From Betaproteobacteria bacterium (GTDB lineage Bacteria; Pseudomonadota; Gammaproteobacteria; Burkholderiales; SG8-41): DNA of 37,580 nucleotides. The DNA lies in NCBI GenBank assembly GCA_016868015.1, contig VGIF01000013.1, forward strand, positions 1 through 37,580, given 5' to 3'. Of this stretch, positions 22,276 through 29,991 are shown piece after piece; position 1 is the first letter of the stretch; each line of letters starts with the position of its first letter. Under the pieces are notes generated by a model, which searched no databases, was not told the origin of the DNA, and saw only the letters and a program-made list of their open reading frames with translations. The position numbers were made by a program, and so were the translations under genes.

Positions 22276-23247
22276 TTATTGCGCCGTCAAGCCCGCGGCT
22301 TTGATCACCTTGGCCCATTTGTCGTGTTCGGACTTCATATAGGCGCCCAGTTCCTGCGGCGAGCTGGTGCGGATATCGAGGCCTTGGTTGGCCAGCGCCT
22401 TTCTCGAATCTTCAGCTTCCAGAGCCTTGATGATCTCGGCATTGAGGCGCTTGACGATCGCGGCGGGTGTCTTGGCGACGGTGACAATGCCATACCAGTT
22501 GTCCGCTTCATAGCCCGGCAAACCGCTTTCGGCCACGGTCGGCAAATCCGGTAGCGCGCGCGAACGCTGCGCGGTGGTCACGGCCAGCGCGCGCAGCTTA
22601 CCGGCCTTCACCTGCGGCACGGCGGTCGCCGCCGATGCGAATATCACTTGCAGGCGTCCCGCCAGCAAATCGAGCATTGCGGGGGCGCCGCCCTTGTACG
22701 GCACATGCACCATCTTGCCGCCGATCATGTTCAGGTAAAGCTCGGTGGCCAAATGCCCCGCGTTGCCGGCGCCGGATGAGCCATAGGAGAGCTTGTCCGG
22801 ATTGCCTTTGATAAACGCGGTGAGTTCCGCCAGCGTCTTGTACGGCGTGGCGGCATTTACCGTCACCAGATTGCCTTGCGAGGTGGTGAGCGCGATGGGC
22901 GCGAAATCGCGCATCGGATGAAAGCTCAAGCCCTTGTAGAGCAGCGTGTTCACCGCCAGCGCGCCCATCGAACCGGTCAACAAGGTGTAGCCATCGGGTG
23001 CCGCCTTGGCGACAATTTCCGCCGCCACGCTGCCCGCCGCGCCGCCACGGTTATCCACCACCACTTGCTGGCCAAACGCTGCCGAGAGCTTGGGCGCCAC
23101 TACCCGTGACACCGCGTCCAGCCCGCCACCCGCCGCCGCCGCCGACACCAGCCGGATCGGCCGGTTCGGATAATCCGCCGCATGCGCCGGGATTTGCGCA
23201 CCCACCAACACCAATGCACCACACCACACCAAATGACGATTTGACAC
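22276..23247 (-). CDS. Bug-family solute-binding protein 9
   Basis: A 323-residue receptor. A GTG start at 23247 is supported by AAAGGAAG eight bases upstream and by the resulting signal peptide VSNRHLVWCGALVLVGAQIP (AHA). Landmarks: YPNRPIRLVSAAAAGGGLDA, VDNRGGAAGSVAAEIVAKAA, PDGYTLLTGSMGALAVNTLL, MVHVPYKGGAPAMLDLLAGR and HDKWAKVIKAAGLTAQ. SAAAAGGGLD replaces VPxxAGGxxD at the first ligand-binding loop, so its ligand may differ. It is divergent from the amidohydrolase at 23486 across a 238-base gap that holds a copy of the AT-rich motif. Confidence 0.9.
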   Translation of the reverse strand: MSNRHLVWCGALVLVGAQIPAHAADYPNRPIRLVSAAAAGGGLDAVSRVVAPKLSAAFGQQVVVDNRGGAAGSVAAEIVAKAAPDGYTLLTGSMGALAVNTLLYKGLSFHPMRDFAPIALTTSQGNLVTVNAATPYKTLAELTAFIKGNPDKLSYGSSGAGNAGHLATELYLNMIGGKMVHVPYKGGAPAMLDLLAGRLQVIFASAATAVPQVKAGKLRALAVTTAQRSRALPDLPTVAESGLPGYEADNWYGIVTVAKTPAAIVKRLNAEIIKALEAEDSRKALANQGLDIRTSSPQELGAYMKSEHDKWAKVIKAAGLTAQ

Positions 23248-23357
23248 GAGACTTCCTTTCAACCGATTAAACAGATTACAACGGCTGCGCAGCCTACACG
23301 CACGGCGCGCAGGACGCAATTATCGCGCCAGGCGTGGCATTTTTCGATGTTTACCCA

Positions 23358-23390
23358 TCAAAAAAATATGTTTAAAATCATATACTTATG
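23358..23390 (-). repeat. AT-rich dispersed motif, copy G
   Basis: The minus strand reads CATAAGTATATGATTTTAAA then CATATTTTTTTGA. It lies in the divergent gap between Bug 9 and the amidohydrolase. Confidence 0.65.
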
Positions 23391-23485
23391 TAACTTCCCT
23401 TAGGCGGCCTGCCCACCCCCCTGCCGGTGCGCCCCGCAACCCCGCGGTGGTATGCTCCACCGCCACAAAACAGCAAGGACATTCC

Positions 23486-24565
23486 ATGCTCTATTCCTGC
23501 AAGCCGCAGTGGGCCGCCGCCGCCAAGTCAGCCAGCCGCAAAACCGTCAAAGTCAAAGACAAATCCAAAGCGCTATCAGTGGACCTGCACTGCCATGTGC
23601 ATACCGACGCCGCCGACGCCATCGCCAAGCAGTCGCAAACCAACGCTTCGCCCATCGCGCGTTACGGCAACCCGCGCACCGAAGCACAACAAAAAAAGCT
23701 TCACGAGGAACTGCACAAAAAGCTCACCGATGTCGGCCAGCGCATCGCCGACATGGACAAGATGGACATCGACGTGCAGGCAATCTCCACTTCGCCGCTG
23801 CAGTACTACTACGGCGTGGAACCCGAACTCGGCCGCAAAATCGCGCGCACCATCAACGAAAACCTGGCGCAAGTCACTGCCATGCACCCCGATCGTTTCG
23901 CGCCGCTGGGCACGCTGCCGATGCAATCGCCCAAGGACGCCGTGACCGAACTTGACTACTGCATGAAGAAGCTTAACTTCAAAGGCATCGAAATCGGAAC
24001 GAATGTCGCGGGTAGTGAGATTGCCGACCCTCGGTATGAAAAAATGTGGCGCAAATGCGAGGAGTACGGCGCGGTGGTGTTCCTGCACCCTATCGGCTTC
24101 ACCTCGCCGCAGCGGCTCACCAAACATTTTTTGACCAATGTCATCGGCAACCCGCTCGACACCACGGTAGCGCTGGCGCATATCGTGTTCGGCGGCGTGC
24201 TGGAGCGCTACCCCAAACTCAAAATCGTCACCGCGCACGGCGGCGGGTTTTTGGGCCACTACCCCGCGCGCATGGACCACGCCTACCGCGTGCGCCCGGA
24301 ATGCCACGACCACATCACACGCCCGCCGTCGTATTATATGAAGAAGATTTATTACGACACCATGGTGTTCGGCGAGCCGCAGTTGGATCACCTGGTCAAC
24401 ATGTACGGCGCGGAGCATGTGGTGATCGGCACCGATTACCCGTACGACATGGGGTATTACAAACCGGTGGATTTTGTGGAGCGCGCGAAAAAACTCACGC
24501 GTAAGCAGAAGGATTTGATTGTTAGCGGCAATGCGGCGAGGTTGTTGGGGTTGAAAAAACGATAA
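23486..24565 (+). CDS. Amidohydrolase of the ACMSD-like family (metal-dependent decarboxylase/hydrolase)
   Basis: A 359-residue TIM-barrel metal enzyme (amidohydrolase 2 family, which includes 2-amino-3-carboxymuconate-6-semialdehyde decarboxylase and resorcylate decarboxylases). Metal-site motifs in order are VDLHCHVHTD (His35, His37), VFLHPIGFTS, VTAHGGGFLGHYPARMDHAY and the final VVIGTDYPYDMGYY Asp. The central DVQAISTSPLQYYYGVEPEL segment is also typical. Members remove CO2 or hydrolyse aromatic/carboxylic substrates. I start at ATG 23486, since the 13 codons before it are GC-rich and without similarity. The gene is divergent from Bug 9, consistent with uptake and breakdown of one aromatic acid. 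Confidence 0.9.
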   Translation: MLYSCKPQWAAAAKSASRKTVKVKDKSKALSVDLHCHVHTDAADAIAKQSQTNASPIARYGNPRTEAQQKKLHEELHKKLTDVGQRIADMDKMDIDVQAISTSPLQYYYGVEPELGRKIARTINENLAQVTAMHPDRFAPLGTLPMQSPKDAVTELDYCMKKLNFKGIEIGTNVAGSEIADPRYEKMWRKCEEYGAVVFLHPIGFTSPQRLTKHFLTNVIGNPLDTTVALAHIVFGGVLERYPKLKIVTAHGGGFLGHYPARMDHAYRVRPECHDHITRPPSYYMKKIYYDTMVFGEPQLDHLVNMYGAEHVVIGTDYPYDMGYYKPVDFVERAKKLTRKQKDLIVSGNAARLLGLKKR

Positions 24566-24579
24566 ACGTCAGAATCTTC

Positions 24580-24815
24580 GCCACGGATTTCACGAATTTA
24601 CACAGATTAAATTCAAAAACCTAGACGCAGATTTACGCAGATGAACGCAGATTTCCCGACCACCCTGTCGTTCCCGCGCAGGCGGGAACCCATAACGCCG
24701 GTTCCACTGGCAAAACGGCCCCCAACCTACCTTCCCCCAGGGGAAGGGGATACCCGCCTGCGCGGGAATGACACCGACAGTTAATCCGCGTAAATCTGCG
24801 TTAATCTGCGTCGAA
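24580..24815. repeat. Composite nested repeat, copy 2
   Basis: The inner unit (24665-24775) is nearly identical to that at 14474-14583, including GGCAAAACGGCCCCCAACCT and the central CTTCCCC/GGGGAAG stem. The outer arms are ACGCAGATTTACGCAGATGA then ACGCAGATTT on the left (24624-24653), preceded by CACGGATTTCACGAATTTAC (24582-24601), and AATCTGCGTTAATCTGCGTC on the right. The GMC gene begins 14 bases after the right end. Confidence 0.7.
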
Positions 24816-24828
24816 AAAAGGTTTTGAA

Positions 24829-26430
24829 GTGCCCAACACCTACGACTACATCATCATCGGTGCCGGCAGCGCCGGCTGCGTGCTCGCCAATCGACTGACC
24901 GCCGATCCGAACGTCAGCGTGCTGCTACTCGAAGCCGGCGGCAAAGACAACTGGCACTGGATACACATCCCCGTCGGTTATCTCTATTGCATCGGCAACC
25001 CACGCACCGACTGGTGCTTTAAAACCGAACCCGAACCAGGCCTCAACGGCCGCGCGATCAATTATCCGCGCGGCAAGGTGCTGGGCGGCAGTTCATCGAT
25101 CAACGCCATGCTTTACCTGCGCGGCCAGGCACGCGATTACGACGAGTGGGCGATGTTGACGGGCGACTCCGGCTGGTCGTGGCAAAACGTGCTGCCCACT
25201 TTCATGGAGATGGAGGATCACCACAAAGGCGGCGACGAAAAACACGGCGCCGGGGGCGAGTTGCACGTCGACACACCGCGCGTCAGTTGGGACATCATCG
25301 ATGCGTTTCGCGATGCCGCGGTGGAGAACGGCATTCCCAGGGTGGACGATTTCAACCGCGGCGACAACGAAGGCATCGCGCGCTTTGACGTGACGCAAAA
25401 AGACGGCATGCGCTGGAGTGGCGCCAAGGCGTTTTTGCGCCCGGCGATGGATCGGCCCAATCTCACCGTGATCACCCACGCGCTCACGCATAAGTTGAAG
25501 CTCGAAGGCCGCACGGTGAAAGGTGTCGACTACGCGCGTGGCCGCGGCATGCACACTGCCTACGCACGGCACGAAGTGATTCTCGCCGCCGGCGCCATCG
25601 GTAGCCCGCAGATTTTGCAACTCTCCGGCATCGGCCCCGCGGCGCTCTTGCAACAGCACGGCATCCCGCTGGTGCACAACCTGCCGGTAGGCGAAAACCT
25701 GCAAGACCATTTGCAACTGCGCTTGGCTTACAAAGTGCAAAACGCGATGACGTTGAACACTTTGTTGGGCTCGTGGTGGTACAAAGCCAGGATCGCACTC
25801 GAATACGCGGTGAAACGCACCGGCCCGATGACCATGCCGCCCTCGCAAACCGGCGCGTTCGTGAAATCCGATCCGTCACAGCGCACGCCGAATCTCGAAT
25901 ACCACATTCAGCCGATTTCGCTCGACCGCTTCGGCGAGCCGCCGCACAGCTTCCCCGCGTTTACCGCCAGCGTGTGCAACTTACGGCCGACTTCGCGCGG
26001 GCATGTCAGCATCAAATCGCGCGACCCCAGCGTGCAGCCGGCGATTGCGCCCAATTATTTATCGACCGAGATCGACCGCAAAGTGGCCATCGATGCCATA
26101 CGCTTAACGCGGCGCATCGTGTTAGAGAGTAAAGCGCTTCAACCGCATAAGCCCGAGGAATTCATGCCGGGCTTGGAATTTCAAACCGACGATGAATTGA
26201 TCAAAGCCGCCGGCAACATCGGCACCACGATTTTTCATCCGGTGGGCACATGCAAAATGGGTAGCGCAAGCGATCCGTCTGCGGTGGTCGATACCGATTT
26301 CAAAGTGCGCGGGATCGAGCGCTTGCGCGTGATCGATGCCTCGATCATGCCGACGATTACCTCGGGCAATACCAATGCGCCGACTTATATGATTGCCGAG
26401 CGGGGGGCGGCGGCGGTTAAGCGTGTTTAA
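24829..26430 (+). CDS. GMC-family FAD oxidoreductase (choline-dehydrogenase-like)
   Basis: A 533-residue flavoprotein. The FAD motif is DYIIIGAGSAGCVLANRL (GxGxxG at 11-16), followed by the GMC signature RGKVLGGSSSINAMLYLRGQ, a second signature GAIGSPQILQLSGIGP, and the C-terminal catalytic pair His in FHPVGTCKMG and Asn in TSGNTNAPTYMIAERG. It oxidises a primary alcohol or sugar-type alcohol to an aldehyde/acid, passing electrons to a quinone or O2; the substrate is unknown. A GTG start is used: AAGG lies about ten bases upstream. The composite repeat provides its leader and an AT-rich motif begins right after the stop. Confidence 0.93.
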   Translation: MPNTYDYIIIGAGSAGCVLANRLTADPNVSVLLLEAGGKDNWHWIHIPVGYLYCIGNPRTDWCFKTEPEPGLNGRAINYPRGKVLGGSSSINAMLYLRGQARDYDEWAMLTGDSGWSWQNVLPTFMEMEDHHKGGDEKHGAGGELHVDTPRVSWDIIDAFRDAAVENGIPRVDDFNRGDNEGIARFDVTQKDGMRWSGAKAFLRPAMDRPNLTVITHALTHKLKLEGRTVKGVDYARGRGMHTAYARHEVILAAGAIGSPQILQLSGIGPAALLQQHGIPLVHNLPVGENLQDHLQLRLAYKVQNAMTLNTLLGSWWYKARIALEYAVKRTGPMTMPPSQTGAFVKSDPSQRTPNLEYHIQPISLDRFGEPPHSFPAFTASVCNLRPTSRGHVSIKSRDPSVQPAIAPNYLSTEIDRKVAIDAIRLTRRIVLESKALQPHKPEEFMPGLEFQTDDELIKAAGNIGTTIFHPVGTCKMGSASDPSAVVDTDFKVRGIERLRVIDASIMPTITSGNTNAPTYMIAERGAAAVKRV

Positions 26431-26460
26431 CGTAAGTATTTGATTTTATTATATTTATTA
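26431..26460 (+). repeat. AT-rich dispersed motif, copy H
   Basis: CGTAAGTATTTGATTTTATT then ATATTTATTA, starting on the base after the GMC stop codon. It is one of the best copies of the core. Confidence 0.75.
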
Positions 26461-26516
26461 GCCATGCAATAAGACACAACAGCTTGCATTGCTTGACGGT
26501 ATCACTTCACCAACAC

Positions 26517-26600
26517 CGTCGTTCCAGCGCAGGCTGGAACCCATAACACACGCGCCACTTGAGACCACACATGGGTTCCCGCCTGCACGGGAACGACAGG
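26517..26600. repeat. dRS3-like inverted repeat pair
   Basis: GTCGTTCCAGCGCAGGCTGG (from 26519) and its facing partner GGGTTCCCGCCTGCACGGGA ending in ACGACAGG (26574-26600). The arms are imperfect (CCAGC versus CCCGC), unlike the perfect pair at 31790. It lies between the GMC gene and the SDR. Confidence 0.65.
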
Positions 26601-26632
26601 AAAACTGCGTTTGATTTTGGATACCCAACGAA

Positions 26633-27400
26633 ATGTCGAATAACGAACAAACCCAACGCCGCACCGCCCTGGTCACCGGCGCCTCCTACGGCATAGGCGC
26701 CGCCATCGCCGAAGTACTCGCCCGCGACGGCTACGACGTCGCCGTCAACGAACTCAACCCCGAAGCGCTCGTCAACACGCTCAGCAAAATTAAAGCCCAC
26801 GGTGCGCGCGCGTTAGCCGTGCCGCTGGACGTGCGCTCGCAACCAAGCATCGAAGCCTGTATGCAACACGTGCTCGCAAATTTCGGCAAACTTGACCTGC
26901 TGGTCAACAACGCCGGCGTGCTGCTGCGCAAACCCGCGCTCGACATCACACGCGAGGAATGGCAAAACGTGATCGACATCAACCTGACCGGCACGTTTTT
27001 CATGAGCCAGCAAATGGGCCGGCATCTCATCGCCACAAAACGTAAGGGTAGCATCATCAGCATTTCCTCCACGCACGCCATCGTCGGCGTGGCGGCGGTG
27101 TCGGCCTACGGCATCAGCAAGGCTGGCATTTCGCAAATGACGCGCATGCTCGCCATCGAGTGGGCATCGCACGGCATACGGGTTAACGCCATCGCGCCCG
27201 GCACCACCGAAACGCCGTCACGCAAAGCGTCCTTCGGCAACGACCCCGTGCGCCGCCAACACCTGATGGAACGCATCCCCTTCAAACGCTTTTGCACCGA
27301 GGTCGACGTGGCTGGGATGGCAAGTTACCTCGCCAGCCCTGCGGCGGATTATGTGACGGGGCAGACGTTGTTGGTGGATGGAGGGTTGACGGCGTATTAA
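26633..27400 (+). CDS. Classical short-chain dehydrogenase/reductase
   Basis: A 255-residue NAD(P)-dependent SDR. The cofactor motif TGASYGIG (15-22) is followed by LLVNNAG and an intact active site: Ser146 in ISISSTHAI, Tyr159 and Lys163 in SAYGISKAG, then a C-terminal GQTLLVDGGL. An NEL sequence follows beta-2 (VAVNELNPEALV). Members oxidise or reduce alcohol/ketone groups. It is downstream of the GMC oxidoreductase on the same strand (a 202-base gap carrying two repeats), which could let the two act on successive alcohol and aldehyde/ketone steps; that is inference. No strong ribosome site is visible before ATG 26633. Confidence 0.92.
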   Translation: MSNNEQTQRRTALVTGASYGIGAAIAEVLARDGYDVAVNELNPEALVNTLSKIKAHGARALAVPLDVRSQPSIEACMQHVLANFGKLDLLVNNAGVLLRKPALDITREEWQNVIDINLTGTFFMSQQMGRHLIATKRKGSIISISSTHAIVGVAAVSAYGISKAGISQMTRMLAIEWASHGIRVNAIAPGTTETPSRKASFGNDPVRRQHLMERIPFKRFCTEVDVAGMASYLASPAADYVTGQTLLVDGGLTAY

Positions 27401-27429
27401 GTTGGCGGATCGACACGGCTGAAGATTGA

Positions 27430-28404
27430 TTATCCGGCAATATCGGGGAGCGGCACCCCCAAGCCCGACGCCACTGCCCTCTCATACACCCGCACCGCCA
27501 ACGCCACATCTTCAATCGCCACCCCCAGCGATTTGAATATCGTAATGTCCTCGCGCGCAGTGCGCCCCTTGAGGCGCCCCGCCACCACCTGCGCCAGCGG
27601 GTGCACATTCTCCCACCGCAGCAAGCCGGCTTTCACCGGCTCGGCCAGATCGCTCGATTCATAGCGCACTTGTTCGATGTCGTCGGCGCAAATGAATTTC
27701 GCTGCGCACACGGCATCGCGGTCGAGTTCGCGGCGGTGTTCGTAGTTGGCGCCGATGGCGTTGATGTGCGCGCCGGGTTTTAGCCAGTCGCCCAGCACCA
27801 CCGGCGTCTCGGACGTGGCGGCGCTTACGATCACGTCCGCGCCACGCACCGCCGCCTCTGCGGTGTCAACAGGTACGTATTTGATTTTATTAAATTTTTT
27901 AAAATCGGCGCAAAATGCCTCGCGATGCGCTTGGTTCGGGCTAAACACTCGCACCTCGCGGATCGGCCGCACTTTGCACACGGCTTCGACTTGCGTGCGC
28001 GCTTGGCGGCCGCTGCCCAACACGCCCAACACTGCGGCATCTTCGTTCGCCAAATATTTGGTTGCAACACCACTCGCGGCACCGGTGCGCAACGCGCCCA
28101 TCGCGAACACTTGCACGATAGCCACCAGCGCGCCGCAGTCTTCGCGATACAAACAAAACATGCGCCCGGCATCGCGGCCAAACACCGCCGTGCTGGAAAT
28201 TTTCACGCCGTAGTAGCCGCGATACGTGAGCACCGCCGCGGTGATGCGCACGATGCCGCCCTTTACCGGCACGCGCACACGCGGGACGTTGGTGACATTG
28301 GCGTCGCTCGTGCCTTGCGCGTGGAAGACTTCTTCGACGGCGGCTAGAGCGTCGTCCAAGGTGATTAGGTTTTTGATGCAGGCTTCGTCGATTAACAGTG
28401 GCAT
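27430..28404 (-). CDS. Ornithine cyclodeaminase / mu-crystallin family protein
   Basis: A 324-residue Rossmann-fold protein related to ornithine cyclodeaminase, alanine dehydrogenase and ketimine reductases. The N-terminal MPLLIDEACIKNLITLDDAL, VPVKGGIVRITAAV, YYGVKISS and the dinucleotide motif AAVLGVLGSGRQARTQVEAV are family features, followed by ADVIVSAATSETPVVLGDWL and the GAHINAIGANYEHRRELD loop. Codons for the DFKKFNKIKYVPVD stretch contain a copy of the AT-rich dispersed motif (27873-27904), on the strand opposite to the coding one. I use ATG 28404; upstream codons belong to a palindromic repeat region. Divergent from MmgE/PrpD. The substrate is unknown. Confidence 0.9.
   Translation of the reverse strand: MPLLIDEACIKNLITLDDALAAVEEVFHAQGTSDANVTNVPRVRVPVKGGIVRITAAVLTYRGYYGVKISSTAVFGRDAGRMFCLYREDCGALVAIVQVFAMGALRTGAASGVATKYLANEDAAVLGVLGSGRQARTQVEAVCKVRPIREVRVFSPNQAHREAFCADFKKFNKIKYVPVDTAEAAVRGADVIVSAATSETPVVLGDWLKPGAHINAIGANYEHRRELDRDAVCAAKFICADDIEQVRYESSDLAEPVKAGLLRWENVHPLAQVVAGRLKGRTAREDITIFKSLGVAIEDVALAVRVYERAVASGLGVPLPDIAG
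27873..27904 (+). repeat. AT-rich dispersed motif, copy I (inside a gene)
   Basis: GTACGTATTTGATTTTATTA then AATTTTTTAAAA, in plus orientation within the minus-strand ornithine-cyclodeaminase-like gene. It keeps that gene in frame and encodes FKKFNKIKY. Only GTACGT replaces GTAAGT. Confidence 0.7.
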
Positions 28405-28473
28405 GGGGCAGTGCTCGTTGCATTTGGACTCCTTCGCGAATCTATCACGGGGTTGGGGTAGTATTTCGTCGGA

Positions 28474-28541
28474 AGCGTATTGCCCTCTCCGCTGCCCCTC
28501 TCCCGCAAGCGGGAGAGGGGCAGCGGAGAGGGCAATACGCT
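28474..28541. repeat. Perfect 33-bp inverted repeat with 2-base centre
   Basis: The left arm 28474-28506 begins AGCGTATTGCCCTCTCCGCT and ends CCTCTCCCGC; the right arm 28509-28541 is its exact reverse complement; the centre is AA. It lies in the 165-base divergent gap between the ornithine-cyclodeaminase-like gene and MmgE/PrpD. It would form a very stable hairpin or cruciform and resembles the GC-rich CCCTCTCCC/GGGAGAGGG intergenic repeats of proteobacteria, but it is unusually perfect. Confidence 0.9.
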
Positions 28542-28569
28542 CGCAAATCCTGATAGAGGACACCTCATC

Positions 28570-29943
28570 ATGCCCGTCGCCGCCGATCTCGCCCGCCTCG
28601 TCAACCAAACGCGTTACGAAGACCTGCCCGCGTTAGCCATCGACCACGCCGCGATGCTGATCGCCAGCACGATTGCCAGCGCGGGCATGGGACAAAACAT
28701 CCGCTCCGCGCGCATCGTGCGCGAGCTGGTAAAAGAGCAAGGCGGCAAGCCGGAAGCGACGGTGTGGTTCGATGGCGCAAAACTCCCCGCCGTCAACGCC
28801 GCGCGCGCCAACGCGCTGACGAGCGATGCCGCCGCATCGGACGATAGCGACTTGCGCACCATCGCGCACTTGGGCACGCAACTCACCTCCACCACGCTCG
28901 CACTCGCGGAAAAAACCGGTGCGAGCGGCAAGGAAATTCTCGCTGCCTTCGTACCCGCGTATGAAGTCGCCGGGCGCATCGCGGCAGCGATTATTCCGCA
29001 CTATCGCAACCAGGGCTTTCACGGCTCGCTGGCGGTGATTTTCGCGGCCGCCGTCGCCAGCGGCCGTTTGCTGAAATTGAACGACGCGCAAATGTCGCAA
29101 GTTATCGCCATGGCCGCGGTGTCGATGGGCGGGCTGGGCACTGCCGCCGACACCAGCGAAGCGCGCGAATGGTTCGCCGGCAACGCGGCGTTAGGCGGCA
29201 TGAACGCCGCTTACGCCGCGCAAAAAGGCTACGAGGTCGAAGATACGATCTTCGAGACCAAAAAAGGTTTTCTCGATGTCTTCGGTGGCCCCGGGTGTGA
29301 TGCGGGCAGCTTGACGCGCGACTGGGGCCAACAGGATCACAATTGGGACATCGTCACCGACATGGCGATCAAGCTGGTGCCGGGCGGGCACCCCAGCCAC
29401 GCGCTGGGCGAAGCGGCGGCCAATGCCGCGCGCGAAGCGAATGTCGCCGCCGATCAAATCGACAGCATCGTGATGACGCAGCCGTTAAACCCGAAGCTGC
29501 GTACCGGTGTGATGAAGCCGCCCTCGCATCCGAAAAATCTGGTCGATATCGCGCACACACCGGCGTATTTTGTCGCGGCGGGCGTGGCGGACAAAGCGTT
29601 CTCGTGGGTGCATGCGAGCGAAGCGAAAATTCACGACCCGACGATTCACGCGTTGATCGACAAAATCAAAGTCGGCGAACCGATCACGCAAGACGTCCAC
29701 CAATACATGCACGGCGCGCGCGTCACCATTAACACCAAAGCCGGCAAAAGTTTCAGCAACACCGTTTACGCGCCGCGCGGCTCCGGCGTGCGCGGCATCG
29801 AGTGGAAGGATGTCGATGAAAAATACCGCACGCTGGTGGCGTTCACCGGCGCGAGCACGCAGAAAATGAACGACACGCTCGATGTGATACACAACTTTCG
29901 CGAGGCGGCGAACGTGGCGAAGTTAATCGCGTTGATCAGCTAG
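28570..29943 (+). CDS. MmgE/PrpD family protein (2-methylcitrate-dehydratase-like)
   Basis: A 457-residue protein of the MmgE/PrpD family, whose known members dehydrate 2-methylcitrate or isomerise/decarboxylate itaconate and related acids. Landmarks: HAAMLIASTIASAGMGQNIR, ANALTSDAAASDDSDLRTIA, HGSLAVIFAAAVASGRLLKL, GGLGTAADTSEAREWFAGNA, LVPGGHPSHALGEAAANAAR and the C-terminal KMNDTLDVIHNFREAANVAK. I start at ATG 28570, with GAGGA about ten bases upstream; codons further up belong to the palindrome. It precedes Bug 10 by 48 bases on the same strand, so receptor and enzyme are likely one carboxylate-using unit. Confidence 0.92.
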   Translation: MPVAADLARLVNQTRYEDLPALAIDHAAMLIASTIASAGMGQNIRSARIVRELVKEQGGKPEATVWFDGAKLPAVNAARANALTSDAAASDDSDLRTIAHLGTQLTSTTLALAEKTGASGKEILAAFVPAYEVAGRIAAAIIPHYRNQGFHGSLAVIFAAAVASGRLLKLNDAQMSQVIAMAAVSMGGLGTAADTSEAREWFAGNAALGGMNAAYAAQKGYEVEDTIFETKKGFLDVFGGPGCDAGSLTRDWGQQDHNWDIVTDMAIKLVPGGHPSHALGEAAANAAREANVAADQIDSIVMTQPLNPKLRTGVMKPPSHPKNLVDIAHTPAYFVAAGVADKAFSWVHASEAKIHDPTIHALIDKIKVGEPITQDVHQYMHGARVTINTKAGKSFSNTVYAPRGSGVRGIEWKDVDEKYRTLVAFTGASTQKMNDTLDVIHNFREAANVAKLIALIS

Positions 29944-29948
29944 AGCAA

Positions 29949-29980
29949 AAATAAAATATTCAATAAAATCAAACACTTAC
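29949..29980 (-). repeat. AT-rich dispersed motif, copy J
   Basis: The minus strand reads GTAAGTGTTTGATTTTATTG then AATATTTTATTT. It fills most of the 48-base gap between MmgE/PrpD and Bug 10, opposite to their direction. Confidence 0.75.
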
Positions 29981-29991
29981 ATAATTTCATA

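Noticed and set aside
23447-24565. tRNA, rRNA, tmRNA or CRISPR content in the window
   Set aside because: No cloverleaf with conserved GTTC arm, no rRNA-like sequence, no SsrA tag-coding structure and no regularly spaced identical repeats were seen anywhere. The coordinates given are only representative.
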